From positions 2,790,001-2,854,000 of the forward strand of contig JADLSH010000382.1 in the NCBI GenBank assembly GCA_016169945.1: a stretch of DNA of 64,000 bases. The letters are read 5' to 3'. The stretch's first letter is position 1. Every line of letters begins with the position of its first letter. The notes below the pieces were generated by a model that was not told where the DNA came from, made no database searches, and worked only from the letters and a program-made list of their open reading frames with translations. The DNA is from Trachythela sp. YZ-2020 (Eukaryota > Cnidaria > Anthozoa > Malacalcyonacea > Clavulariidae). Below, in pieces: positions 54,156 through 64,000 of this stretch. The position numbers and the translations under genes were made by a program.

Positions 54156-57084
54156 TTAAGAGGAGATTTTTTAGAAAATCGAGCAATTGGCGCTCAAAAA
54201 TACCGTCATGCTTTGCGCGAAAAAGAAGCAATTGTTGTTTTTGCGAAAATGGCAGAGTGAATATTCAGTTCGATGACTTACTGGCTAAATATTCGAGTGG
54301 ACGTTGCTGGATTTCAAGATAAATACTAGAAATGGATTCGTCATAACAATTTTAGTTAGCTAAAGGCTACAACAAGCTTTATACAGCAATTTTTGAATGA
54401 AACGGCTATTTTCAATTTGTGGAAGGGCCGACCAAGGGTGATGTTTGGCGACAGAAGTTACCAAGGTATGACAACTTTACGTACTTTATTTTCACGTTGG
54501 ATAGTGTTAATATGGGCAGAAATTTATCTATTAAGAACGGTATTTGACCACACTTTGCAGCTACGCTAAACTGGTTTGACCTTTGCTACTGAATGTTTTA
54601 TCATTGGTCATTTATTTTCTGAATATAATTTGTTTTGCTTCTTGCCATGGACTTTTACTTTCCTTTCTGTATTTTATCCTGTTACTGATTCAAACAAGCA
54701 TTAATCTCAAGGATATTTATATAACTACATAGCTAGGTAATTGCACTTTTAATTACCTAATTTGATGCCTTTGCAAAGTATTATTAAATGAATTATTGTC
54801 ACTTTTGATTGATGCATTTAAATAAGATTTGCCCTATTCTTACAAAAATTTCTAAAGCATAAAAATTGTGTAAAAATCTGATTTTCTACTAATCCATATT
54901 TCTGCGCAGCAAAAGGCGCTAATGTCCCTTTACCTAACTTACTGAAGGGTAAAATAACTGTTTTTAAAGGAAATCGAAGGTGAAGGTCGTTGGAATATTT
55001 TTTATGTTTTAACTCCAACCCTGCCATTTTTTTGGCATTTTACCAAAAATGATATACCTTTATATTTTGTAAAAAAAACCTCCTAAATTCATTGTCAGTT
55101 TTTAAAATTCATTAAAATTACCATTGATAGATTCTAGTAGTCATAACAAGATAATTAAACAAACTACAAATAAACATGAAAAGAAATGGTCGGACTTTTA
55201 TCATAACCTCTTCGTTGAAAGTTGTAAAATAGACCCAAGCATTTGGGGCTTCATTGCTTAAATTTGAAAAATATCCCTTATATTAAGCGTGCGCAGCCAA
55301 ATTTTATGGTGTACTCTAAGTTTAAACACAAAGCTTCAAAATTATTGTATTTAAAAAAAAATCAAAGCCGAAGGTCGTCGCAGAATTTAGCCATTTTGTA
55401 AGGTTTGTCAATTTTTATTACCTGCTATTTTATTAAGGTGGCTCCATGCAGTTTTAGAAAAATGTTTGTTTCAGCTTGGAAAGTCAATTAATATCAGCAC
55501 AATGTATTAATTCAGAATGACAGAATGTCCGGTGCTTTCCGCTCTACGTCGGACAATTTCACGAATGGGTTGGACAATGTCCGTGACCGACCGATATTTT
55601 AAGGCCTGCATGCATGCCATGAGTCTATTCCTGAAAGTCTCAGTAATCATAGATGAACTTGCTTTTCTTCTTTAGGTCAATTAAGTCAGCTTACCCCCCC
55701 CCCCCCCACACACAGTCCAGATTATATTTTGCAGTGCAAATTCACCAATGTGATTCCAACAGAATTGATTTAAACTGTATTCCGGGTTGAACCTGCAAGT
55801 TGTCTTGTATATTTATCATACTATTATTCTCTTTAGGTGTTTGAAATTTCATCCTACAAAGCAGAAGTGATGTGTGAAGAGCTTTATCTATCAACAGTCG
55901 TACCACAACTTCTAAAGCTGCTACAAATTACTCTGTTTATATAAAAAAAACAGATTGGTAGCCTTATATCTTAGTTTATTGAAAAAGACTATTTCTGTAA
56001 TAATACTATTTGTTATAATAAATATCAGTTCTCAATTACAGTTGTTGAGAGTTAGGTGCAATATAGAATCTCACTTGACCATAAAGATTAACTATTACTA
56101 AATGAGGAACTATTGATGCATGTTTAGCCAGTACTTGATTTTGTTAATTGAAATAAACATACAAATATTTGTAAGCATTGTTTACTTTGTTTGCATTCTA
56201 TGAAAAGTAGCATCAAAACTCAGCAAGAAGGGAGGCATGGGAGTACATGCCCACCCATAATTTTCTTCAAAGTGGCCTTTTCTATAGTAAAGAACAAGTG
56301 CAATCTTAAGAGCTTTAACTGAGTTTCCTGGTACACTGAGATCGGATTGTTTAAATTTTGCACTAATTAATATAAATATATGTTTCCCCAACCTTTATAA
56401 GATGTGCATGAGGTACAAACTCCTCCTTATAACACTGTAACAGCTACTTTATATAATTTCCAGGTGAAATTTTCAAAGCCTACTTTGCTTAGTCAACATA
56501 ACAGGAAATTTAATAGGAAAATCTAGACTTCATGGTGCTATGTGCAGTGTGCTGCAGATTGCCTTGGGTGCCAGATGTTTTCACGTTTTTTGATTGCAGA
56601 TCGAACGAAATTAAGTAGTTAAACGAAATTTCCCACATTTCTATTCACTACTTTCATGATATGCAACGTAAACCAAATTTCCATACATTGGCGGCACTTT
56701 TAGAGCCATATCATTACCCACATTATTTCAATGTTTGCCCACAACGAACAGCACTAGAAAAACGCAATTACGCATGAATGCGTGATCGCCATTCTTTTGG
56801 AACTAACCGATTAAAAACAACACAGAATATATCCAGTGTCCCTATATTGTAATACTCTTTCTTGTTGACATCCTCAAATTGTATTTACATCAATATTTGC
56901 AGTCTTTTACAACTATAAATTCGAAGGCAAACACAGAAACACTCATCCCATGAACTAGCTTGTGATTTCCACATTGTTTCCATAGCAACCGGGCAATTAC
57001 GCAATGTAAAAACAAAAGCCTGGTTACTAAGTTTTGAGCGTTTTTGACAAAAAATACGCGAGTTTCTAAAAAATCTCCTCTTAA
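54156..57084. mobile_element. TTAA-flanked element with short inverted ends, 2.9 kb
   Basis: The ends are GAGGAGATTTTTTAGAAA and its complement, each next to TTAA (54156-54159 and 57081-57084). TTAA duplication is the habit of piggyBac-type elements, though the end sequence is not the usual CCC. The inside has no transposase or long ORF; it holds a C run at 55693-55709. A non-autonomous or heavily decayed element. Confidence 0.5.
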
Positions 57085-57491
57085 CTATATAATATCTAAT
57101 TTATCTACGTCTTGGTCGAAACGTCGCGCTTATCATGTGTTGAACTTAATGTAAATGACCAAAACTCATTGTTTGAGCTCATCTGCATTACGTCCGACAC
57201 GAAAAGTTCTATACGTTTGAACTAGGTCTAATGGTGATACTCCTTAATATGACAACAATCACAGTATGTCTTGGTCAAAAGTTGTTTTTGGCATATTAGT
57301 GCACTTTGTTTTCAGAAATTTTCCCTGATTATGATGGACTTGAGAAAGTACTATATAGGTATTGTATTGTATACACTTTATCTAAACAGGATTTACAACC
57401 TTTTCAGTGAAAACACTGCTATCAATAAGGGTCCTGCATCTAGCAATACTTAACAAATTATGATTTTAGTAGTATAATGAGTAATATAGAA

Positions 57492-57725
57492 CTATAGTTC
57501 TAAAAATTTCCTCAAGGCAGATCGGAAGGATAAGAATGTGTTCTTCTGTCGAACTGGTAAAGGGAGACTATTAAAAGTTGACGCTCCCTGGTAGTAGAAA
57601 CCTTTCTTAGCCCAGACTAATTTTACTCTTGACAAAATTACACTATATCCATTATTTCTAGTATTCCTCTCATGATTCATCAATTTAAAATATCCATTAA
57701 AAGGATCACAAGACATATGATTTCA
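57492..57725 (-). pseudogene. LINE ORF2 C-terminal fragment
   Basis: On - it reads SRVKLVWAKKGFYYQGASTF, NSLPLPVR, FLSFRSALRKFLEL, the conserved tail of CR1/L2-type ORF2. It lies just beyond the stop of the patatin-like gene. The upstream LINE domains are absent. Confidence 0.7.
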
Positions 57726-57892
57726 TGATTTATAAACTGTTAGAGAAGCCATGTCAATAAGAACTGAGCCAAGATCAGATATTTAGAGTTAGAAATAATG
57801 CTGAGTTAGAAATAATGCTCCATAATTTAATGACACAATTAATATAGGATGACCTGTAAGTGTAAGTTCCGCAAAACGGAGTTTCCAAGTAT

Positions 57893-58677
57893 TCAAATTG
57901 TCATTGCACGATGCAACGAAGATGCCGGTTCAATGTGTACCGAGGCTGTAGTTAACGAATCTGCCGGTTCATTGTTTACGGGGGATGCTACGGGGGCTGC
58001 TACGGGGGCTGCTAAAAAGTCGTCACACTCCTTACACGCTCTGTAACCTTCTCTGTGATAAACAGTAAACATTTGAGGTGTAAAAAACTGGTTTCCAGTG
58101 GTATGACGAGGGAAGGCTAAACAACTGGCCAAGCATGAACACTCCCTGCACTTGTCACGGCACCCTTTCAAACAGCATAAACCTTCAGGACAAGGACAAG
58201 GACCTTCTGGATTTCTGCAACAAGAAGAAACACAACCATAATGACAGCACTCACAGCAACCCAATCCTGCAGGAAAGCCAGCAATACGATCGGTCTCGTC
58301 TTTTCCCAGGATAGGCCCCGGCCCCCATATGCTCGTAGACATTTTTCGAGGAAATTCGTCAACGTCTTTCCATGTCTCCTTATTCTGATCATCGGGAGCA
58401 ACGTTTACTCCTGGGTTCGTCCCAATTCTCTCATGCATCTCCACACTTTCGCCAGTTTCATGGGCTGTTTCGTGGGCTGCTACGTAGGTTGTTAGGGAGG
58501 TTGTTTCGTCGTCTGTTTCGTGGGCGGCTACGTAGGCTGTTACAGGGGCTGTTTTATGGGCTGTTTTCTCACCCATCTCCAGACTTTCTCCACACTTGGG
58601 TTTATTCTCCGATGGTACAGATCGCGGAGCAATGAGGACAATGTGCCCTTCACTAACTTCATGATACTGTAGATCAC
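57893..58677 (-). other. patatin-like gene last exon with Cys-rich insertion
   Basis: Acceptor TTTATTTATTATGTAG; joins as YSIIG-DLQYHEV. The Cys-rich block (about 58120-58265) has over 15 cysteines in 50 residues. The NQFFTPQMFTVYHREGY tail after it resembles the end of patatin-like proteins, so the Cys block is an insertion. Ends HRAMTI-TGA. Confidence 0.72.
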
Positions 58678-60277
58678 CTACATAATAAATAAAATACAAT
58701 TTCCCATAAGTTGATCGCGTGCTATCACGAAAAAAAACAGGTGAGGGTCGTTCCACTCAGTTGGATACCTTTAAAAGGTTTATAGAAGTATAACTGGTAG
58801 ACCGCGTGTCTATCTCCAGGATTGTCTCACTAAATGCGAAAATAGTATTAATTCTATAAGGAGTAATAACATTAAACTAGCTCTGCCTAAACCAAAAACT
58901 AAATTTCTCAAAACTCTTATACTGGAGCGGCACAAGGATGGAACGCATCATCGAGTGAAATAACTAATATTATTTTTTTATTTGTGTACAGCTATTGATA
59001 GTTTTTCATTGCCTGAAATCTGATTGGCTGCGTGAGCGGGCAGCTTTTCACGATATTTGACCGTGGTCCAAAGAGTTATTTTTTTGAAAATATTTGTTTG
59101 TGAAAAGGAGTCCCCCAAAATATGCTTCGATTATATATAAACAATGTAAAGCTATGGCTTTCGGCTTGGCCGCCTTGCAGCATGCATCATGTCTTTTGAG
59201 ACATCATGTCTTTTGGTTTCTAAAATTTATAAAAAATAACCATAACAAAAAGTTCAATTGAAAACAAGACATTTCCTCCAGGAAAACAAGATAAACGGCA
59301 GTGTGAACATGTTTTTTCCATTTTAAACAGCGTTTTCAATTGTACAAAAAACAACAAATGTTTTCGACAGAGTAAAGTCGAAGCCCTGCTCAAAACGGGC
59401 AGTTTTAGCAAGTTTAAAAGATGAAAAACGACACATAAACAAAAATTGAATAAACAGGCGTACTTTTTTCATCGTGTCTTGAAATACTTGGAAAATTATA
59501 GTAAAAAAACAATGCAAATTCCTATTCTTGTGGAAATTCCGACGCAAATTCAGTTGACGGCGAATCACTACCTGTCTACCTAGACTAGTACCGGGTTAAC
59601 AAGGCGGTTTGAACACTTCAACAGTAACACGGAAACACTTGAACAGCCAAATTAAGAGTGAGAAAAATATCACAGTTGCCATAATCTTGAGTAAAATATA
59701 ATGTGAAAAGATATGTTTCCTTCAAGATTTTTGACTACAGGCTTTCAAATTTAGAAACATGTTTTGATTAGGCAACGCCACTGATTTTTTTATAAATTTT
59801 CAATTTTCCATGAAGGAAAAAAATAAAAACGCTATTTACCGTTTAGGTCGGTCCGTACTGAAAACATTTTCCCTCGGCCTCAGAAGCGTCCCTTGACCTT
59901 CTTTTTCCAGTACGGACCTCCCATCCGGTAAATAACATATATATATATATATATATAGTCAAATCTGCAGACATGCATGTTTCGCCGTTCAACGGCTCGT
60001 CAGTGCAGCTTGTAACGCAGTCTAGATGCGAGTGACTTCGTATTTATACACTATACTCTTGCCCTCACCAAGAGCATGTGGTACAATACTCAGACACATG
60101 CGCATCCAGAAATGCGTGAAGTGTCTTGGGGCCAGAGTGCTCAAACGACCACAAGGGAAGTGAGCTTTTGCATTATAGCTTATAGCCACCAATTAACCTC
60201 ACAGAGTGCTCAACAACACAAAGTGAAGGAGCATATATAGTCAAATCTGCAGACATGCATGTTTCGCCGTTCAACGG

Positions 60278-60309
<32 letters not shown>

Positions 60310-62667
60310 GCTAAATACAGTATCTTTGCCATCGTTGAAACGGCGGTTATAACGATGCATTTTGTACACGTTGTTTCTAGGCATGTTTCCTACCCTACGA
60401 GAAACGAGATAAAATAACGTACTAAATAGGTTGGCGAAGGAGGAAAACGGGAGTACCCGGAGAAAAACCTCGTTGTACAGGAACGATCTCCTCACAATGA
60501 GAGTTTTTACTCGAGTTTTCAAGCATACTAAGTCAGACTAGGGTAGTCACCCATCAAAAGTAACAATCCCTTAGTCCTACCCTCACTCTTGGGAACGAAG
60601 CTTGCTGTCCGTTGTATAGAGATGTTCGCTGCCTAAAGGTTTAGTTAAAGTAACCAGATGAGAGAAGTGCGCAAGATGCAGTGATAGCCAAGTGCTCTGT
60701 CAAACTTTTCGAGTGTGTGTAAGTGTCTGTAGAGGCGTTGGGATATTTTCCATGCTCATAGTTTGTAGACGGAGTTGTTATAAACGGAGTTTTATAAGGG
60801 GGTTTTTTTTGGACTTCACTTGGTTGAACTAGAATACTGGGTTTGGTGGATAATCCAAGTGAGTGGATATATATACACAATTTTAAGACCTAACCAGGAA
60901 CGGTTGCGAAAGTGATAAGTGTGCGGGTTGCGATAAGGTAAACTTCAAAGATTTTTTTACCTTATCACAACCCGCACACCCGATAACCTATACATATACA
61001 GAACTCACGGTTACAGCTCAGCAACTGGCCTCTGTATCTCAGTTGGTTAGAGCGCTGCACCGGAATCGCAGGACCGTGGGTTCAATTCCTGCCAGAGGAC
61101 CTAGTGTTGCATTTTTCGCAACCGTTCCTGGTTAGGTCTTAAATTGTGTATATATCTACTCACTTGGATTACCCACCAAACCCAGTATTCGGAGTTTTAT
61201 AAGAACTGTCCATTATATAAAGGTTGTTTTCACTTGCATCTTTTTTGTTTATACTCAAAATGGTGTCTGTTGTTTGGCTGTGTCCGTTGTTTATAAATAT
61301 TTTAGGTAAAAAAATCGGAACCTGAACTTAGTCTTCATTGTATGGAGGTGTCCTTTGTACAGAGTACATTTTAGTAGAGGATCCACTGTACTTCATATTT
61401 CAAAATACCTACCTATTATGGAGTAACGAACTTTGAACTCGTATTTCCTTAAATATTTTCTATCTTTATCGTGATGCACATAATAATTCTTTATATCAGT
61501 CAACACATCGATATCGCCTCCGTCCTTTGAAGTAAAGGAGCAATCCAATATCTCACGCGCACGCGCCATTGCCTGTTCGATTCCCTTGGCGTAGTCATCA
61601 TCCGATTTAATATGTGATCCATCCACGACCAAGATTTTAGGCAGACGTAATTTTAACAGCGGTAAGAGGCCATAGTTTTCAAAATGTCCACCGTCACTAA
61701 GATGTAGCATTGCTGGGGGGGTTGGGCCATCGGTGATAAAATTTAAAAGTGAAAGAATGAAACGATAAACTGGCAAGTGTACAAAAGACCATTCGTGTAG
61801 GCTGTAAAATAGTAAAAATTGTCTTAATACATTGAACACAAAAAATGCAATTGTTGACTAAACTGTTGAATAAACATCTTAGAGAGATGTCCGTAGTACA
61901 GAGGTGCCCGTATTAGAGAAGTGCACTTAATAGAGAGATGTCCGTATTAGAGAGGTGTCCTTATTAAAGGGGTCGCTGTATTAGAGAGGTGTCTGTATAA
62001 GAGGGGTGTCTGTATCAGAGAGTTGTCTATACTATGGAGGTGTCTGTATTAGAGAGGCGTCTGTATTAGAGACGTGCCCGTATTAGAGGGGTGTCCGTAT
62101 TAGGGAGGTGTCTGTATAAAAGAGGCGTCCATAATGGAGATGTGCACGTATTAGAGAGGTGTCTGTATTATAAATGTTTCCTATAAGAGGAGTGTTCGTA
62201 TTAGCGAGGTGTCTGTATTAGAGAAGTGTCTATAATAGAGATATGTCCATATTAGAGAGGTGCCCGTATTAGAGCTAGAGGTGCCCGTATTAGGGAGGTG
62301 TCTGTATTAGAGAGGTGTCCATAATAGAGACGTGTACGTATTAGAGAGGTGCCCGTATTAGGAATTTGTCCGTATTAGAAGAGCGTCTGTATTATAAAAG
62401 TGTCCGTATATATATCTAAAGGGCGTTGGGTGGTGAGGGGGGAGGGGGGTTAGATTGAACGTACCTTGAACAGACATTGAAACAGACACAACAAATCCTG
62501 ATTAAATATCCGATTACCAATAGCAGTAAGACGAATCCTCCTAGGACGGCTACGGTTATAGGCACAGGCAAGCCGTGAATATATGATTCCGACAATTCCC
62601 ATAATCCAAATCCTCCACCACCGATCAAGAGAATTATGATTGCATTTAGAGCATACAAACAACAAAC
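57893..62667 (-). CDS. patatin-like phospholipase family protein, C-terminal three exons
   Basis: Three exons on - join in phase: 62667-62465, 61801-61413 and 58677-57893, about 458 residues to TGA. The first holds two predicted membrane helices (NAIIILLIGG and VAVLGGFVLLLLVIGYLI). The second holds LHLSDGGHFENYGLLPLL and LPKILVVDGS. In patatin-like hydrolases an Asp in such a DGG motif is half of the Ser-Asp dyad; the Ser motif (GxSxG) should be further upstream, outside the window. The third has a YVAAHET/AHET Thr-rich stretch, a Cys-rich block (CCECC, CCRNPEGPCPCPEG, CCLKGC) and a conserved-looking TTGNQFFTPQMF tail. The family acts on lipid acyl esters at membranes; the substrate here is unknown. 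Confidence 0.72.
58800..58968 (+). pseudogene. LINE ORF2 C-terminal fragment in patatin-like intron
   Basis: On + one frame reads LTKCENSINSIRSNNIKLAL, PKPKTKFLKTL, close to the usual LINE tail (LPKPKTNFLK). Both ends are truncated. Confidence 0.6.
59838..59935. repeat. palindromic MITE
   Basis: Inverted ends (TATTTACCG ... CGGTAAATA) with inner arms GGTCCGTACTG / CAGTACGGACC around a GC-rich centre. About 95 bp, no ORF. Confidence 0.65.
59965..60008 (-). ncRNA. type-I hammerhead ribozyme (complete)
   Basis: On - the order is CTGCA (stem I), CTGACGA box, a GCCGT-TGA-ACGGC hairpin (stem II, 5 bp), GAAA, CATGCATG (stem III with a four-base loop, or palindromic for dimers), UC at the predicted cleavage site, then TGCAG pairing with the first strand. 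Every invariant core base is present and all three stems pair. Predicted cleavage follows the C complementary to 59970. Confidence 0.88.
60240..60282 (-). ncRNA. truncated hammerhead of the second retrozyme copy
   Basis: Same sequence as the complete motif through stem I 3' strand, stem III, GAAA and stem II, but it runs into the TA repeat before the CTGANGA box. It cannot fold as a full ribozyme. Confidence 0.75.
60430..60560 (-). mobile_element. SINE fragment
   Basis: GGAGGAAAACGGGAGTACCC and GGAGAAAAACC are the reverse complement of the SINE body motif at 28510 and 47230. The tRNA head is not clear. Confidence 0.5.
60833..61192. repeat. foldback structure enclosing a tRNA-derived SINE head
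   Basis: Arms of about 83 bp are inverted copies: ATACTGGGTTTGGTGGATAA and TTAAGACCTAACCAGGAACG at the left, their complements at the right. Inside are a second hairpin (GTGCGGGTTGCGATAAGGTA / TACCTTATCACAACCCGCAC) and, on +, a tRNA-like sequence at 61030-61102. That sequence has a 6-bp acceptor stem (CCTCTG/CAGAGG), GTATCTCAGTTGGTTAGAGC and GGTTCAATTCCTGCC. The anticodon arm is imperfect, so it is a SINE head, not a tRNA gene. Confidence 0.7.
61865..62410. repeat. 17-bp minisatellite, about 30 diverged copies
   Basis: Units of TATTAGAGAGGTGTCTG with many variants, in the intron between the last two exon groups of the patatin-like gene. Confidence 0.9.
62465..62667 (-). other. patatin-like gene exon with two membrane helices
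   Basis: Acceptor TTTTCCTATAG, donor CAAG/GTACGT on -. It encodes two predicted membrane-spanning stretches separated by a short loop (WELSESYIHGLPVP). The next exon joins as VCS-SLHEWSF. Confidence 0.75.
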
Positions 62668-62704
62668 CTATAGGAAAATGAATTTATATATATACATATA
62701 TATA

Positions 62705-62955
62705 GTCAAATCTGCAGACATGCATGTTTCGCCGTTCAACGGCTCGTCAGTGCAGCTTGTAACGCAGTCTAGATGCGAGTGACTTCGTATTTATACACCA
62801 TACTCTTGCCCTCACCAAGCGCATGTGGTACCATACTCAGACACATGCGCATCCAGACATGCGTGAAGTGTCTTGGGGCCAGAGTGCTCAAACGACCACA
62901 AGGGAAGTGAGCTTTTGCATTATAGCTTATAGCCACCAATTAACCTCACAGAGTA
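62705..62955 (-). mobile_element. second retrozyme-like unit with complete hammerhead
   Basis: About 250 bp, very similar to 59958-60209 (shared CATGCGCATCCAGA, AAGTGTCTTGGGGCCAGAGT and GGGAAGTGAGCTTTTGC blocks). It ends at CCTCACAGAGT without the last 30 bp and without a second hammerhead. It lies in the intron upstream of the membrane-helix exon. Confidence 0.75.
62712..62755 (-). ncRNA. type-I hammerhead ribozyme (complete, second copy)
   Basis: Identical in all core and stem positions to 59965-60008: CTGCA stem I, CTGACGA, 5-bp stem II, GAAA, CATGCATG, UC, TGCAG. Confidence 0.88.
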
Positions 62956-62962
62956 TATATAC

Positions 62963-63578
62963 CGGGTGGGGCAAAAAAAAGTACGCCTGTTTGATTTAGG
63001 ATAACTTAAAAATTAAAAGAGCTATTAGACTTAAACAAGTTTCTTTGCATTCAGCGATGTCGAACTTAAATTCTGATATATGCCATGTGCATTTTTATGC
63101 AATATTGACTGAGATAGCTGCGTTTAAGCTAGACTAAACAGTTTTGGAACTGTCGAGAATTAGCTAAAAACGGCCTATTAAACTAATTTGATAACCGTTA
63201 CCATTTTATCGTAAGTATTATTTAAATGAAGTGAAGTTGAAGTTAGAAATGTTTCTTGCATAGATATGCTCTTTTATTCTAACATTTGGCCTTCTAACTT
63301 CAACTTCACTTCATTGAAACGAATACTTGCGTAAAATGCTAATGGTTATCAAATTATTTAATAAGGCCGTTTTTAGCTAATTCTCGACAGTTCCAAAAGT
63401 GTTTACTCAAGTTTAAACGCAGCTATGGCACATATCACATATCAAAAAACGCACATGGCACATATCAAAATTTAAGTTAGACATCGCTGAATGTAAAGCA
63501 ACTTGTTTAAGTGTAATAGCTCGTTTAGTTTTTAGGTTATACTAAATCAAACAGTCGTACTTTTTTTTGCCCCACCCG
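62963..63578. mobile_element. near-palindromic MITE, 616 bp
   Basis: The ends CGGGTGGGGCAAAAAAAAGT and complement continue as inverted repeats almost to the centre (GAAGTGAAGTTGAAGTTAGAA against TTCTAACTTCAACTTCACTT). It can fold along most of its length. The ends resemble those of 41075-41914. No ORF. Confidence 0.85.
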
Positions 63579-63689
63579 ACGCAATAAGCGATTATCAGGT
63601 GGCGAGGGATTTCGAAAAGATTTTCCATTCTTAAATAGTATTGGTCGCGAAACGTGGGCGTGTGGGTGTTCAAATATTCCACGCATTCC

Positions 63690-64000
63690 TTTACTTCTGT
63701 AGGTTTTTTTATTTTAAATCTGCTTTTGTAAAAGCATGAAACTATTTCCGATCTTTTGTTCAGTAAAAATTGTTTGTCTTCTTTCATGATACATAGTTTT
63801 TCCTCCAAACATAAATTGCATATTTTTTATCCTCCCGTATACGAAACTGCATGGTTTATGATTGACCACGTTATGGTGAAATCTTGTTTGTTTTCTTTCA
63901 ATTTCCAAATATATTTCCAAAGTTCAGTGTCATTTGAGTATTTTTTGTGTTGAAAAGATTTAATGTGGTTACGGTGTCGCTCTTTAAATGTCCTTGCAGT
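63690..64000 (-). pseudogene. GIY-YIG retroelement C-terminal fragment (PLE-like)
   Basis: Reading inward from the window edge on -: TFKERHRNHIKSF, KKYSNDTELWKYIWKLKENK, FTITWSIINHAVSY, a stop near 63843, then CNLCLEEKLCIM and LLNKRSEIVSC. This pattern (NH..SF, KYSN.TELSKYIW, LLNKRSE) is a common retroelement GIY-YIG tail in cnidarian genomes. The in-frame stop and later loss of the pattern mark it as dead. The rest lies outside the window. Confidence 0.65.

Larger units (their letters stand above)
59958..60284 (-). mobile_element. retrozyme-like unit with hammerhead ribozyme, 282-bp period
   Basis: A 282-bp unit is followed by the start of a second copy: GTCAAATCTGCAGACATGC occurs at 59958 and again at 60240. 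A complete hammerhead motif on - is at the left end and a truncated one at the right. There is no ORF. Short units in tandem with type-I hammerheads are the layout of animal retrozymes, which make small circular RNAs and are thought to be moved by PLE reverse transcriptase. The insertion sits in an AT microsatellite. A related copy is at 62705-62955. Confidence 0.78.

Noticed and set aside
61030..61102. tRNA gene
   Set aside because: The acceptor stem pairs, but the anticodon arm and T arm are imperfect and the sequence continues into the SINE tail shared with 37705 and 53285.

Overview
The window is eukaryotic nuclear DNA, AT-rich and crowded with transposable elements. It fits a marine invertebrate, most likely an anthozoan-type cnidarian. 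The grounds are GT-AG introns, a Wnt gene, a patatin-like gene, CR1/L2-like LINEs, Penelope-like elements (PLEs) with hammerhead ribozymes, tRNA-derived SINEs carrying the CTCCGGTTTCCTCCC-type motif, and many foldback MITEs. The species is not determined. I see no bacterial, organellar or viral segment.

Three host genes can be built by joining exons in phase. (1) A Wnt gene on + (10206-14792, three exons seen, 5' exon missing). It keeps the cysteine framework but lacks the HGVSGSC lipidation motif. (2) A secreted lysozyme gene on + (36396-45458). It joins a signal peptide, several duplicated Trp/Arg-rich exons with PSVR-type repeats, a Lys-Pro repeat exon and a complete T4-phage-type GH24 lysozyme exon with the Glu/Asp/Thr triad. 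A broken partial copy lies at 52019-52830. (3) A patatin-like phospholipase gene on - (57893-62667, only the last three exons inside the window). It has membrane helices, the SDGGHFEN motif and a Cys-rich insertion.

Layout. 0-10 kb: MITEs, a broken LINE, and a PLE on - with an RT-to-GIY-YIG ORF and a hammerhead motif. 10-15 kb: Wnt. 15.08-25.55 kb: one giant foldback element bounded by a 9-bp direct repeat, with arrays of a 43-bp hairpin-forming repeat and internal duplications. 26-36 kb: SINEs, minisatellites, a LINE 3' fragment and a near full-length but frameshifted LINE. 36-45.5 kb: the lysozyme gene with MITEs and a SINE in its introns. 45.5-57 kb: mostly non-coding, with MITEs, the broken lysozyme copy, a SINE cluster and a TTAA-flanked element. 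57-64 kb: the patatin-like gene, whose introns hold LINE pieces, two retrozyme-like hammerhead units, a 17-bp minisatellite, a palindromic MITE and a PLE fragment at the right edge.

The two most novel signals are the modular cationic-array/phage-lysozyme gene and the Wnt that has lost its acylation serine. The hammerhead retrozymes lie in the same window as PLE sequence, the type of retroelement thought to mobilise them. Exon boundaries were read by eye from splice signals and phase; transcripts would be needed to confirm them.
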